DNA from: Sulfurivermis sp040755915 | GTDB lineage: Bacteria; Pseudomonadota; Gammaproteobacteria; Thiohalomonadales; Thiohalomonadaceae | DNA length: 42,698 nucleotides | Direction: 5' to 3' | Assembly (NCBI GenBank): GCA_040755915.1 | Contig: JBFLWM010000014.1 | Coordinates: forward strand, 1-42,698 | Part shown: positions 14,217 through 22,566 of the stretch, one piece after another | Numbering within the stretch: the stretch's first letter is position 1 | Layout: every line of letters starts with the position of its first letter | Position numbers and translations under genes: made by a program | Notes under the pieces: model-generated | The model's input: only the letters and a program-made list of their open reading frames with translations | Databases searched by the model: none | Told to the model about the DNA's origin: nothing

Positions 14217-17200
14217 ATGACCGAACCCACGACACACCACCCCAGCGATCCGGCGGTCAACGCCACCGTCATGGCCTCTGCCGGCACCGGCAAGACCTGG
14301 CTGCTGGTGACACGCCTGACGCGCCTGCTGTTCGAGGGCGCCGCGCCCGACGGCATCCTCGCCATCACCTTCACGCGCAAGGCGGCGGCGGAGATGCAGA
14401 CGCGCCTCGCCGAACGCCTGCTGCGCCTGGCCGCACTGGATGAGGCGACCCTGGGCGACGAACTGGCGGCGATGCACATTGCCCCGACAGCAGAGGCACG
14501 GGCACGGGCGCGCGGCCTGTACGAAGAGCTGCTGCACGCCGGGCGGCCGCTGCGCACCACCACCTTCCACGCCTTCTGCCAGGAGATCCTGCGCCGCTTC
14601 CCGCTGGAGGCGGACGTGCCGCCCGGCTTCGAACTGATCGAAAAGGACGGCGAGCTGCGCGCCGCGGCCTGGGAGGCACTGGTAAGCGAGGCCAGCGCCG
14701 AACGCGACGGCCAGCCGGCGCGCGACCTGGCTCTGCTGCTGGAACTGTGCGGTGGACAGAGCAGCGTCCGCGCTGCACTGGACAGTTTTCTGGCCCACCG
14801 CAGCGACTGGTGGGCCTTTACCGCCGGCCATGATGATGCCTGTGGCCACGCCACGGCACGGTTGCGACAGTCGTTGCAGGTGGACCCCGATGGTGATCCA
14901 CGGAGGGAGCTGTTCACGCCGCAGAATCTCGGCCTGCTGCGCGAATTCCGTGACCTGCTGGCCCTGCATGCCACCAAGACCAACGAGGAGCACCTCGCCC
15001 TGTACGCCACCCTCCTGGCGGACGATGCCGACATCGCGCAGCGCCACGCCGCGCTGAGCGCGGTATTCCTGACCCAGAAGGGCGAGCCGCGCGCGCGCAA
15101 GGAGAGCAAGACCCAGGCACAGAAGATGGGCCTTGCCGGCGAGACGCGCTTCCTCGAACTGCATCAACTGATGTGTACTCGGCTCGCCGAGGTGCGCGAT
15201 GCCCTCGCCGCCCGGCAGACGCTGATCCTGCACGGCGCCTGGTACCGCGCCGGCAGCCGCCTGCTGGAACACTACCAGCGTCTCAAGGAGGAACAGCGCC
15301 TGCTCGACTTCACCGACCTGGAATGGCGCGCCTACCGCCTGCTCACCGCGGCCGACAACGCGCACTGGGTGCAATACAAGCTGGACCAGCGCATCGATCA
15401 CCTGCTGGTGGACGAGTTCCAGGACACCAATCCGACGCAATGGCGCCTGCTGCTGCCGCTGTTGCAGGAAATGGCAGCCGGCGTTGGCGAGCGGGCGCGC
15501 AGCGTGTTCCTGGTCGGCGACGGCAAGCAGTCCATCTACCGTTTCCGCCGCGCCGAACCGCGCCTGTTCCATGCCGCCCACCACTGGTTGCAGCAACACC
15601 TGCAGGCCGAGGCCCATCCGCTGCACGTTTCCTACCGCTCCGCGCCGGCGGTGATGGCGTGCGTCAACCGCGTATTCGGCGCCGACGGCCCGCTGGCCGG
15701 CGTGCTGGATGCCTACACGCCGCACGATACCCACCACCAGGCGCTGTGGGGACGGGTGGAGGTGCTGCCGCTGATCGAGTCGCCCGAAACGGAGGCGGCT
15801 CCGCCGCGCACGACGCTGCGCAATCCGCTGCACGAACCCCGTGTCATTGTTGAAGATCAGCGTCACCTGGAAGAAGGCCGCCAGATCGCCCGCACCATCA
15901 CCACGCTGCTGCAGGACGGCACCCTGGTCGGCCACGCCGATGCGGCGCGCCCCCTGCGTTACGGCGACGTGATGCTGCTGGTACGCAAGCGCACCCACGT
16001 GCACGCCTATGAACAGGCCTTGCGTGAGGCCGGCATCCCCTATCTTGGCGCCGATCGCGGCACCCTGCTCGACAGCGCGGAAGTGGACGACATGGTGCGG
16101 CTGCTGGAAACGCTCATCACGCCCTACAACAACCTGGCCCTGGCCCAGGTGCTGCGCTCGCCGCTGTTCGCCTGCAGCGACGACGATCTGATCACCCTCG
16201 CCCAGGGCCAGCGCAGCGCCTGGTTCGAGCGTCTGCTGCAAGTCGAAGCGGCGGCAGGCACGCCGCTGCGCCGCGCCGCCGACTGCCTGGGCCGCTGGCA
16301 TGGCCTGGCCGGTGCATTGCCGATCCACGACCTGCTCGACAAGGTGTACAGCGAGGGCAACGTCATCGCCCGCTACGAGGCGGCCTTCCCGTCACATCTG
16401 CGCGCGCGCCTGCGCGCCAATCTCACCCGCTTCATCGAACTGGCGCTGGAGATCGATCACGGCCGCTATCCCAGCCTGACCCGCTTCCTCGCCCGCCTCG
16501 GCGAGATGCGCGAACAGGACGAGGCACCGGACGAGGCGCCGGCGGAAAGCGCCACCGACCGCGTGCGCCTGCTGACCATCCATGCCGCCAAGGGACTGGA
16601 GGCGCCGGTGGTGTTTCTCGCCGATGCCACCGCCAGCGGCGGCAACGACCGTGCCTGGCATGCCCAGGTGGGCTGGCCGGCCGAGGCGGAGGCACCGCAA
16701 CATATCCTGCTGGTGGGCAGAAAAGACCAGCAGGATGCCTTTACACGCCAACAATTGGCGGAGGAACAGCAGGCGGAACAGCGCGAGGCCGCCAATCTGC
16801 TGTACGTGGCGCTGACCCGCGCCAGGCAACTGCTGTACATCACCGGCTGTCGCCCCAACCGGGGCAGCGATCTGGGCTGGTACGGCACGCTGCAGCAGGC
16901 GATCACGGAGCCCATCGAATCCAATGCCATGCCGCATGCCGCGGCAGAGATCCGCACAACAGCACTGGCCGCCGCACCGCTGCCGCCAGCGGCGTTGCGT
17001 CAGGTACTCCAGGTGCCGCCGCTGGCACGCGAGATCGCCCCCAGCCGCAGCGTGCAGCGCACGGGCGGCGACGGCGGTGACGAGGATGGCCGCCTGCGCG
17101 GCATCGCCATCCACCGCATGCTGGAACTGCTCAGCACCGGGAGCGACGCCAACCAGGTGCGCGCACACGTCGCCGCCGAGCTGCAACACCCGGCCGATGA

Positions 17201-17561
17201 CGACGAATTCATCGCCTGGTGGCAGGAGGCGCAGGATGTGCTGAACGCACCGCCGCTGCGCCAGCTGTTCGATCCTGCCTGCTACCGGGAGGCCTGGAAC
17301 GAGGTGCCGCTGCAATACGATCATGCCGGCTGTACCGTATACGGCCTGATCGATCGTCTGGTGTTGACCGATGACTCCGTGGTGATCGTCGATTACAAGA
17401 CCCATCGCCAGGCCGCCGCCGGCCACCTGCCCGAACTGGCTGCTCCTTACTCCGCGCAAATGGCCTGGTACATCGAGGGGACACGCCGACTGTGGCCGGG
17501 CAAGGCAGTACGCGCGCTGCTGCTGTTCACCGCGACGCGGCAGACCGTTGAAATCGCCTGA
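14217..17561 (+). CDS. AddA/RecB-like UvrD-family helicase-exonuclease
   Basis: A 1,114-residue superfamily 1 helicase fused to a RecB-type nuclease. Walker A is ASAGTGKT near the N-terminus, with motif Ia ITFTRKAAAEM, Walker B LLVDEFQDTNP, motif III VFLVGDGKQSIYRFRRAE, motif V LLTIHAAKGLEAPVVFLA, and motif VI LLYVALTRARQLLYI. The C-terminal nuclease has GLIDRLVL and VIVDYKTHR. With the AddB-like protein it should process double-strand breaks for RecA loading. No recC or recD is nearby. The start ATG has only a weak ribosome-binding site, and its promoter must lie in or near the RNA gene on the opposite strand. Confidence 0.94.
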   Translation: MTEPTTHHPSDPAVNATVMASAGTGKTWLLVTRLTRLLFEGAAPDGILAITFTRKAAAEMQTRLAERLLRLAALDEATLGDELAAMHIAPTAEARARARGLYEELLHAGRPLRTTTFHAFCQEILRRFPLEADVPPGFELIEKDGELRAAAWEALVSEASAERDGQPARDLALLLELCGGQSSVRAALDSFLAHRSDWWAFTAGHDDACGHATARLRQSLQVDPDGDPRRELFTPQNLGLLREFRDLLALHATKTNEEHLALYATLLADDADIAQRHAALSAVFLTQKGEPRARKESKTQAQKMGLAGETRFLELHQLMCTRLAEVRDALAARQTLILHGAWYRAGSRLLEHYQRLKEEQRLLDFTDLEWRAYRLLTAADNAHWVQYKLDQRIDHLLVDEFQDTNPTQWRLLLPLLQEMAAGVGERARSVFLVGDGKQSIYRFRRAEPRLFHAAHHWLQQHLQAEAHPLHVSYRSAPAVMACVNRVFGADGPLAGVLDAYTPHDTHHQALWGRVEVLPLIESPETEAAPPRTTLRNPLHEPRVIVEDQRHLEEGRQIARTITTLLQDGTLVGHADAARPLRYGDVMLLVRKRTHVHAYEQALREAGIPYLGADRGTLLDSAEVDDMVRLLETLITPYNNLALAQVLRSPLFACSDDDLITLAQGQRSAWFERLLQVEAAAGTPLRRAADCLGRWHGLAGALPIHDLLDKVYSEGNVIARYEAAFPSHLRARLRANLTRFIELALEIDHGRYPSLTRFLARLGEMREQDEAPDEAPAESATDRVRLLTIHAAKGLEAPVVFLADATASGGNDRAWHAQVGWPAEAEAPQHILLVGRKDQQDAFTRQQLAEEQQAEQREAANLLYVALTRARQLLYITGCRPNRGSDLGWYGTLQQAITEPIESNAMPHAAAEIRTTALAAAPLPPAALRQVLQVPPLAREIAPSRSVQRTGGDGGDEDGRLRGIAIHRMLELLSTGSDANQVRAHVAAELQHPADDDEFIAWWQEAQDVLNAPPLRQLFDPACYREAWNEVPLQYDHAGCTVYGLIDRLVLTDDSVVIVDYKTHRQAAAGHLPELAAPYSAQMAWYIEGTRRLWPGKAVRALLLFTATRQTVEIA

Positions 17562-17617
17562 AACCGCCCTAGATCATTCATCCTGCATTTAACTCCGACA
17601 CGAAGGCATGCCATCCC

Positions 17618-18478
17618 ATGAGCAACAGTGAATACATCATCGACGTCACCGCCGAAAATTTCACCGCCGTGGTCGAACGTTCCATGCAGGTACCGGTGCT
17701 GGTGGATTTCTGGGCCGCCTGGTGCCAGCCGTGCAAGGCGCTGCTGCCCATCGTGGAAAAACTGGCGGCGGAATATCAGGGCCGGTTCCTGCTCGCCAAG
17801 GTCAACATCGACGAGCAGCAGGCCCTGGCCAATCAGTTCGGCGTGCGCAGCGTGCCCACCGTGAAGCTGATCCGCGACGGCCGCATCGCCGACGAGTTCA
17901 GCGGCGCCCTGCCGGAGTCGCAGGTCCGTGCCTTCCTCGACAAACACATGGAGCAGCCGGCCGACAAATACCTCAACGCAGTGCAGCAGGCCTGGGAAAG
18001 CGGTGATGCCGCGCAGGCCGAAGCGATCCTGCGTCAGGTCATGCAGGCAATGCCGGAAGAAAAGCGGGCGCCATTGATGCTGGCCGAACTGCTCGCCATC
18101 GGCGGCAACACCGACGAAGCCAGCCAGCTTCTCACCAGCCTGCCCGCCGACGTGGCCCTGTCACCGCAGGCCGAGGCACTGCGTGCGCGCCTCACCTTCG
18201 CCGCGGCCGCCACCGGCGCACCGGATATCGACACGCTGCAACAGATGTTGACCGCCAACCCGAAGGACAGTCAGGCACGCCACCAGCTGGCCGCGCGCCT
18301 GGTGCTGGCCGGTGATATTGAGGGTGCGCTGGAACAACTGCTGGAACTGCTGCGACGTGACCGCACCTGGGGTGATGACGCCGGCCGCAAGGGCATGCTG
18401 CAGATCTTCGACCTGCTCGGTGGCCAGGGGGATCTGGTGAACCGTTACCGCCGCCTGATGTTCACGGCGATGCACTGA
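17618..18478 (+). CDS. cnoX: CnoX/YbbN-type thioredoxin-TPR co-chaperone
   Basis: A 286-residue protein with an N-terminal thioredoxin domain (FWAAWCQPCKALLP, Cys-Gln-Pro-Cys, about residues 34-37) and a C-terminal TPR-like region starting around 115 (KYLNAVQQAWESGDAAQAEAIL). This is the CnoX/YbbN architecture, a chaperedoxin that holds unfolding proteins for GroEL or DnaK. The E. coli protein lacks the CxxC redox pair, whereas this one keeps it and may be an active oxidoreductase. It begins 56 nt after addA and ends at a bidirectional terminator. Confidence 0.9.
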   Translation: MSNSEYIIDVTAENFTAVVERSMQVPVLVDFWAAWCQPCKALLPIVEKLAAEYQGRFLLAKVNIDEQQALANQFGVRSVPTVKLIRDGRIADEFSGALPESQVRAFLDKHMEQPADKYLNAVQQAWESGDAAQAEAILRQVMQAMPEEKRAPLMLAELLAIGGNTDEASQLLTSLPADVALSPQAEALRARLTFAAAATGAPDIDTLQQMLTANPKDSQARHQLAARLVLAGDIEGALEQLLELLRRDRTWGDDAGRKGMLQIFDLLGGQGDLVNRYRRLMFTAMH

Positions 18479-18503
18479 GACCAATACCGGAACTGGGAAA
18501 AAA

Positions 18504-18535
18504 GAACGGGGCCGCAAGGCCCCGTTCTTCTTTTT
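18504..18535. terminator. Bidirectional terminator between cnoX and dsbC
   Basis: A perfect 10-bp stem (18504-18513 with 18518-18527) with a GCAA loop is flanked by A-rich sequence on the left and TTCTTTTT on the right. It can stop transcription of cnoX on the plus strand and dsbC on the minus strand. Confidence 0.92.
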
Positions 18536-18545
18536 CGCTTGGCTG

Positions 18546-19280
18546 TTACCTCCTGGCCTGGCGCAATCGGTCCAGTTCCTGCACCAGCTGCTCCGGGGGC
18601 AGGTAACCGGGAATCACCCTGCCGTCGTCGAGCACCAGGGTGGGCGTGGCATTCACGCCGAAGGAACGCCCCAGCGCCAGATGCTCGGCCACCGGGTTGC
18701 CGGCACACACGTTGCGGTCCACCTTGTTTTCATTCTTCGCCAGGTCCATCGCCTTGTTGCGATCGGCGGCACACCACACCGAGGCGAGCTTGTCATAGGA
18801 CGGTGAGGGAATGCCGGCACGCGGGAAGGCGAGATAGCGCACGGTGATGCCGAGGTCGTTCATTTCCTTGATGCCGCTGTGCATCTTGCGGCAGTAGGTA
18901 CAGTCGATATCGGTGAATACCGTCACGGTATGCCTGGCCTTGCCCTGGGCCGGGTACAGGATCATCGAACCCTTGCTGGACTCCAGGGCCGCCGCGCGCG
19001 CCCTGGTGCGCCACTCCTCGGTCAGATTGGCATCCTGTTGCAGGTCGAACACATCACCGCTGATCAGGTGACGGCCATCGGCGGAGATATAGAACAGACG
19101 CGGGCCATAGGCGATCTGGTACAGACCGGCGACCGGCGACGGAGTGATGGAATCGACCTGCTGCCCCGGCAGCAACTCGGCGGCCACGACGCGCAGCTTG
19201 GCCAGTACGGCATCCTCGGCGTGCAGCGGTGCTGCTCCGCACAACAGGGAAAGAAAGACCAAAATCAGGTTGCGAAACAT
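18546..19280 (-). CDS. dsbC: Thiol:disulfide interchange protein DsbC
   Basis: Periplasmic disulfide isomerase of 244 residues with a signal peptide (MFRNLILVFLSLLCGAAPLHA). The N-terminal dimerisation domain (LRVVAAELLPGQQVDSITPSPVAGLYQI) is followed by a thioredoxin fold with active site Cys127-Thr-Tyr-Cys130 (FTDIDCTYCRKMH). A second cysteine pair (VWCAADRNKA and DRNVCAGNPV) matches the structural disulfide of DsbC. In E. coli dsbC follows xerD; here an HD-GYP gene and yajQ lie between them. It starts 20 nt after yajQ. Confidence 0.95.
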   Translation of the reverse strand: MFRNLILVFLSLLCGAAPLHAEDAVLAKLRVVAAELLPGQQVDSITPSPVAGLYQIAYGPRLFYISADGRHLISGDVFDLQQDANLTEEWRTRARAAALESSKGSMILYPAQGKARHTVTVFTDIDCTYCRKMHSGIKEMNDLGITVRYLAFPRAGIPSPSYDKLASVWCAADRNKAMDLAKNENKVDRNVCAGNPVAEHLALGRSFGVNATPTLVLDDGRVIPGYLPPEQLVQELDRLRQARR

Positions 19281-19300
19281 GAGGACTACCTGTGATGTAA

Positions 19301-19783
19301 TCAGTCGCGGAAATTGTTGAACTGCAACGGCATGTCGAGCTCGGCGCCACGCAGCAGGGCAATGGCCTCCTGCAGGTCATCGCGCTTCTTGCCGGTGACA
19401 CGCACCTGCTCACCCTGCACCGCCGCCTGCACCTTGATCTTGCTGTCCTTGATGCGTTTGACGATCTCCTTGGCCAAATCCTTGTCGATGCCCTGGCGCA
19501 CCTTGATGCGCTGACGGCAGCGCATGTTGGCGGTTTCGATGTCATCTTCCTGCAGGCACTTGATATCGATGCCGCGCTTGGCCAGGCGCTGGTAGAGGAT
19601 TTCCTTCATCTGCTTGATCTGGAAGTCGTTCTGCGCCTGCAGGAGCAGTGCTTCGGCTTCCTGTTCCACCCTGGCGTCGGAACCCTTGAAATCGAAGCGG
19701 TTGTCCACCTCGCGGTTGGTCTGGTCGACGGCGTTGGCCAGTTCGTGCTTGTCAATTTCCGAAACAATGTCGAAAGACGGCAT
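19301..19783 (-). CDS. yajQ: YajQ-family nucleotide/c-di-GMP-binding protein
   Basis: A 160-residue cytosolic protein beginning MPSFDIVSEIDKHELANAVDQ, typical of YajQ. Members bind cyclic di-GMP (Xanthomonas) or other nucleotides. Two ferredoxin-like domains fit the length. An in-frame TTG 15 nt upstream is possible, but the ATG at 19783 is chosen because GAGGA lies 5 nt before it and it matches the family N-terminus. It is probably co-transcribed with the HD-GYP gene (37-nt gap) and dsbC. Confidence 0.95.
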   Translation of the reverse strand: MPSFDIVSEIDKHELANAVDQTNREVDNRFDFKGSDARVEQEAEALLLQAQNDFQIKQMKEILYQRLAKRGIDIKCLQEDDIETANMRCRQRIKVRQGIDKDLAKEIVKRIKDSKIKVQAAVQGEQVRVTGKKRDDLQEAIALLRGAELDMPLQFNNFRD

Positions 19784-19820
19784 GGATTCCTCGCTCAATA
19801 CAACTCGATCAATGGCTGCC

Positions 19821-21143
19821 TCAGCCGGCAGCCGCCACTTCTTCGGTCACCCCCTCCAGCACCAGGCTGCGTACATCGATGCCGTAGGAATGAGACTGCA
19901 AAATTCGCGTTATGTTCATCGGCCAGCTTTCATCGGCATACTGCGCCAGATTGAGCAGCTTGCGCACCGGATAGGGGCGCTTCTCCGCATCCAGTACCAG
20001 GGTGATGATGGGACGCATGCGCTGCGCCAGATTCATGGTCATCACCACACCCACCTCGCCGGTCTCCAGCTCGACGATGCTGCCGATGGGATAGATGCCG
20101 AGACACTTGATGAATGCTTCTATCATGTCGCGCAGGAAGCTGTTCGGCGTCCAACCATACATCAGGTTGAGCGCCTCATGGGGAGAAATGCCCATGTGGT
20201 AGACACGATCCGAGGTGATGGCATCGTAGACATCCACCACCGAGACGATCATCGGGAACTGCCCGATCTCCGCCGCCTTGAGCCCACGCGGATAGCCGCT
20301 GCCATCCACCCGCTCATGATGGGAGCGGACGATATCCAGCGCACGGGCACCGATGTGTTCGCTGTCCTTGAGCAGCTCATAGCCATAGCCCGCATGACGT
20401 TTCAACTCCACCATCTCGTCATCGGTCAGCCGGGTCGTCTTGTTGAGAATATCCAGCGGCACCTTCATCTTGCCGATATCGTGCAGCAGGGCACCGTGCC
20501 CCAGTTCGCGCAGGTCCTGCTCGCTCAGACCCAGATGACGGCCGAACACCAGACTCATGACGCAGACATTGATACTGTGCTGCGAGGTGTATTCGTCGCG
20601 GTGCTTGAGCATGGTGAGCCACACCAGGGCGCTTTCATTGGCCATGATGGAATCGACCAGTTCGTTGACCACCTGCCGGGCATCGGCCGGGTCAATGGCC
20701 CGCCCCAGGCGGACATCCTCCAGCACGCGATTGATGTAGTCATGGGTGCGGCCATAACTTTCGCGCGCACGCTGCAGCACGCTCAGGAACGAACCGGTTT
20801 CCTGCTTCCATCCCTGTCGTGGCTCGCCGGCGACATTGACGCGCTGGGTGGCGAACCGGGGCGTGGGACGCGCGGTCGGCGCCTCTTCTTCGGGTTCTTC
20901 CAGCACCAGATATTCGTCCATGCGCCGCAACAGGCGCATGTCCGGCTCCCAGCCGACCGACTGGGTCGCATCGACGAGCACAAACTGGCAGCAGGACTGC
21001 AGCTGGGCGATTTCCTCGTCCTTGGTGATGGGAAACCCCTGAAACAGGAATGGCGTCCCCAGCCAGGGCCGATCCAGCTCGGCCACATACATGCCGTGCT
21101 TGAGAGCGCTGACATCAACCTTGATACGCTCGACTTCCAGCAT
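19821..21143 (-). CDS. DUF3391-HD-GYP cyclic-di-GMP phosphodiesterase
   Basis: A 440-residue soluble protein. The N-terminal DUF3391 domain (MLEVERIKVDVSALKHGMYVAELDRPWLGTPF region, about 1-130) is followed by an HD-GYP domain with HSINVCV, the metal-binding LLHDIGKMKVP, RSHHERVDGSGYPRGL and a QFPMIVSVVDVYDAITSDR segment. All key HD and GYP residues are present, so c-di-GMP hydrolysis is likely. There is no receiver domain or membrane segment; DUF3391 is the presumed sensor. The start at 21143 is chosen for the family N-terminus over the longer frame from 21191. Confidence 0.93.
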   Translation of the reverse strand: MLEVERIKVDVSALKHGMYVAELDRPWLGTPFLFQGFPITKDEEIAQLQSCCQFVLVDATQSVGWEPDMRLLRRMDEYLVLEEPEEEAPTARPTPRFATQRVNVAGEPRQGWKQETGSFLSVLQRARESYGRTHDYINRVLEDVRLGRAIDPADARQVVNELVDSIMANESALVWLTMLKHRDEYTSQHSINVCVMSLVFGRHLGLSEQDLRELGHGALLHDIGKMKVPLDILNKTTRLTDDEMVELKRHAGYGYELLKDSEHIGARALDIVRSHHERVDGSGYPRGLKAAEIGQFPMIVSVVDVYDAITSDRVYHMGISPHEALNLMYGWTPNSFLRDMIEAFIKCLGIYPIGSIVELETGEVGVVMTMNLAQRMRPIITLVLDAEKRPYPVRKLLNLAQYADESWPMNITRILQSHSYGIDVRSLVLEGVTEEVAAAG

Positions 21144-21191
21144 CGCTACAGCTCCAGTTCCACGTGTCGTACAGCTGACATGATAGCCCAA

Positions 21192-22103
21192 TCAGCCGCG
21201 CGGATGATGCCGTGCGTGCAGGGCCTTCAGGCGCTCGCGGGCAACATGGGTATAGATCTGGGTGGTGGACAGGCTGCTGTGGCCCAGCAGCATCTGCACC
21301 ACGCGCAGGTCGGCCCCATGATTGAGAAGATGGGTGGCAAAGGCGTGGCGCAGGGTGTGCGGCGACAGGTGCGAAGTGATGCCCGCCTGGCGGGCGTAGC
21401 GCTTGATCAGATACCAGAAGGCCTGCCGCGTCATCGCCTCGCCGCGCCGGGTGGGAAACAGGGCGGCCGTCGCCTGCCCCTGCATCAACTGGGGCCGCGC
21501 CGTGCCCAGGTAGCGCTCGAGCCAGCTCACCGCCTCCTCGCCCAGCGGCACCAGGCGCTCCTTGCTGCCCTTGCCCAGGATACGCACCACGCCCTGCTGC
21601 AGGCTGACGCGGTACATCTCCAGGCTCACCAGTTCCGACACGCGCAGGCCGCTGGCATAGAGCACCTCCAGCATGGCGCGATCGCGCAACCCCAGGGGGT
21701 CTTCGGTATCCGGCGCTGCCAGCAACGCCTCCACCTCCGCCTCGGTCAAGGCCTTGGGCAGACCGCGGCCGAGCTTGGGGCTGTCGATACGGGCGCTGGG
21801 ATCGTCGGTGAGCAACTGCTCGCGTACCAGATAACGGTAGAAGCGACGCAGGCTGGACAGCAGCCGTGCGGTGGTACGCGGCTGCGCCCCGGCAGTGACG
21901 CGACTGTGCAGATAACCCAGCAGATCCTGCCGCGAGGCCCCCTCCAGCGTCGCCCCCCCCTGCTCTTCGAGCCAGCGTGCCAGCCCCTGCAGATCGCGCC
22001 GATAGGCTGCCAGGGTATGGTCACTCAGGCCACGCTCCATCCAGAGCGCGTCGAGAAAACGCTCCAGCAACGCTGACGAAGGCTGTTCAGACACCGGCTT
22101 CAT
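21192..22103 (-). CDS. xerD: Tyrosine recombinase XerD
   Basis: A 303-residue site-specific recombinase that, with XerC, resolves chromosome dimers at dif. An N-terminal SAM-like core-binding domain (LLERFLDALWMERGLSDHTLAAYRRDL) precedes the catalytic domain with the Arg of ASGLRVSELV, Lys of GKGSKERLVPLG, HTLRHAFATHLL (His, Arg), LGHSSLSTTQIYTHV (His, nucleophile Tyr). The length and position near dsbC favour XerD over XerC or an integrase. It overlaps the ogt stop region by 17 nt. Confidence 0.95.
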   Translation of the reverse strand: MKPVSEQPSSALLERFLDALWMERGLSDHTLAAYRRDLQGLARWLEEQGGATLEGASRQDLLGYLHSRVTAGAQPRTTARLLSSLRRFYRYLVREQLLTDDPSARIDSPKLGRGLPKALTEAEVEALLAAPDTEDPLGLRDRAMLEVLYASGLRVSELVSLEMYRVSLQQGVVRILGKGSKERLVPLGEEAVSWLERYLGTARPQLMQGQATAALFPTRRGEAMTRQAFWYLIKRYARQAGITSHLSPHTLRHAFATHLLNHGADLRVVQMLLGHSSLSTTQIYTHVARERLKALHARHHPRG

Positions 22104-22566
22104 GGGCGAGCAGCCAGTTTTTCAGCTGCAGCGGCGCGCCATCGGTAGCCCCCATGTAACCGCCAGGGCCGTGGGCAGCCACCACGCGGTGGCAGGGTAT
22201 CAACAGGGGAATCGGGTTGGCGCGGCAGGCCGCGGCCACCGCGCGGGCACTGCTGCCGAGCTGCGCCGCCAGCGCGCCGTAACTGCATGGCCGTCCCGGG
22301 GGGATGGCCTGCAGGGCGTGCCAGACCCGTTGCTGGAAAGGGGTGCCTCCCGCCGCCAGCGGCAACCGGAACGGCCGGCGGGAAGAGGCAAAGTATGCCT
22401 GCACCGCTGCCGCCGCGGTACGGGCACAATCATCCTGTGGTGTCTGCAATGGCGTGGACGCGGGAAGAAACCCGGTTTCGCGCACCGCGCCGTCGGCGCA
22501 ACGAATAGCGAAATGCCAGTGCTCCGGCCACGGCGTGGCCACCACGGCGGACCACGGACCGCTCAT
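22087..22566 (-). CDS. Methylated-DNA-protein-cysteine methyltransferase
   Basis: A 159-residue suicide repair enzyme that removes alkyl groups from O6-guanine. The active-site motif is LIPCHRVVAAHG, and the helix-turn-helix segment FQQRVWHALQAIPPGRPCSYGALA is typical. It lacks an Ada N-terminal zinc domain, so it is the Ogt-like single-function form. The start overlaps the upstream TPR-protein stop (ATGA) and the 3' end overlaps xerD by 17 nt, so the three genes are likely co-translated. Confidence 0.94.
   Translation of the reverse strand: MSGPWSAVVATPWPEHWHFAIRCADGAVRETGFLPASTPLQTPQDDCARTAAAAVQAYFASSRRPFRLPLAAGGTPFQQRVWHALQAIPPGRPCSYGALAAQLGSSARAVAAACRANPIPLLIPCHRVVAAHGPGGYMGATDGAPLQLKNWLLAHEAGV

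Noticed and set aside
14178..16328. 716-codon minus-strand frame opposite the addA-like gene
   Set aside because: Antisense to a gene with all helicase motifs; composition is that of a shadow frame.
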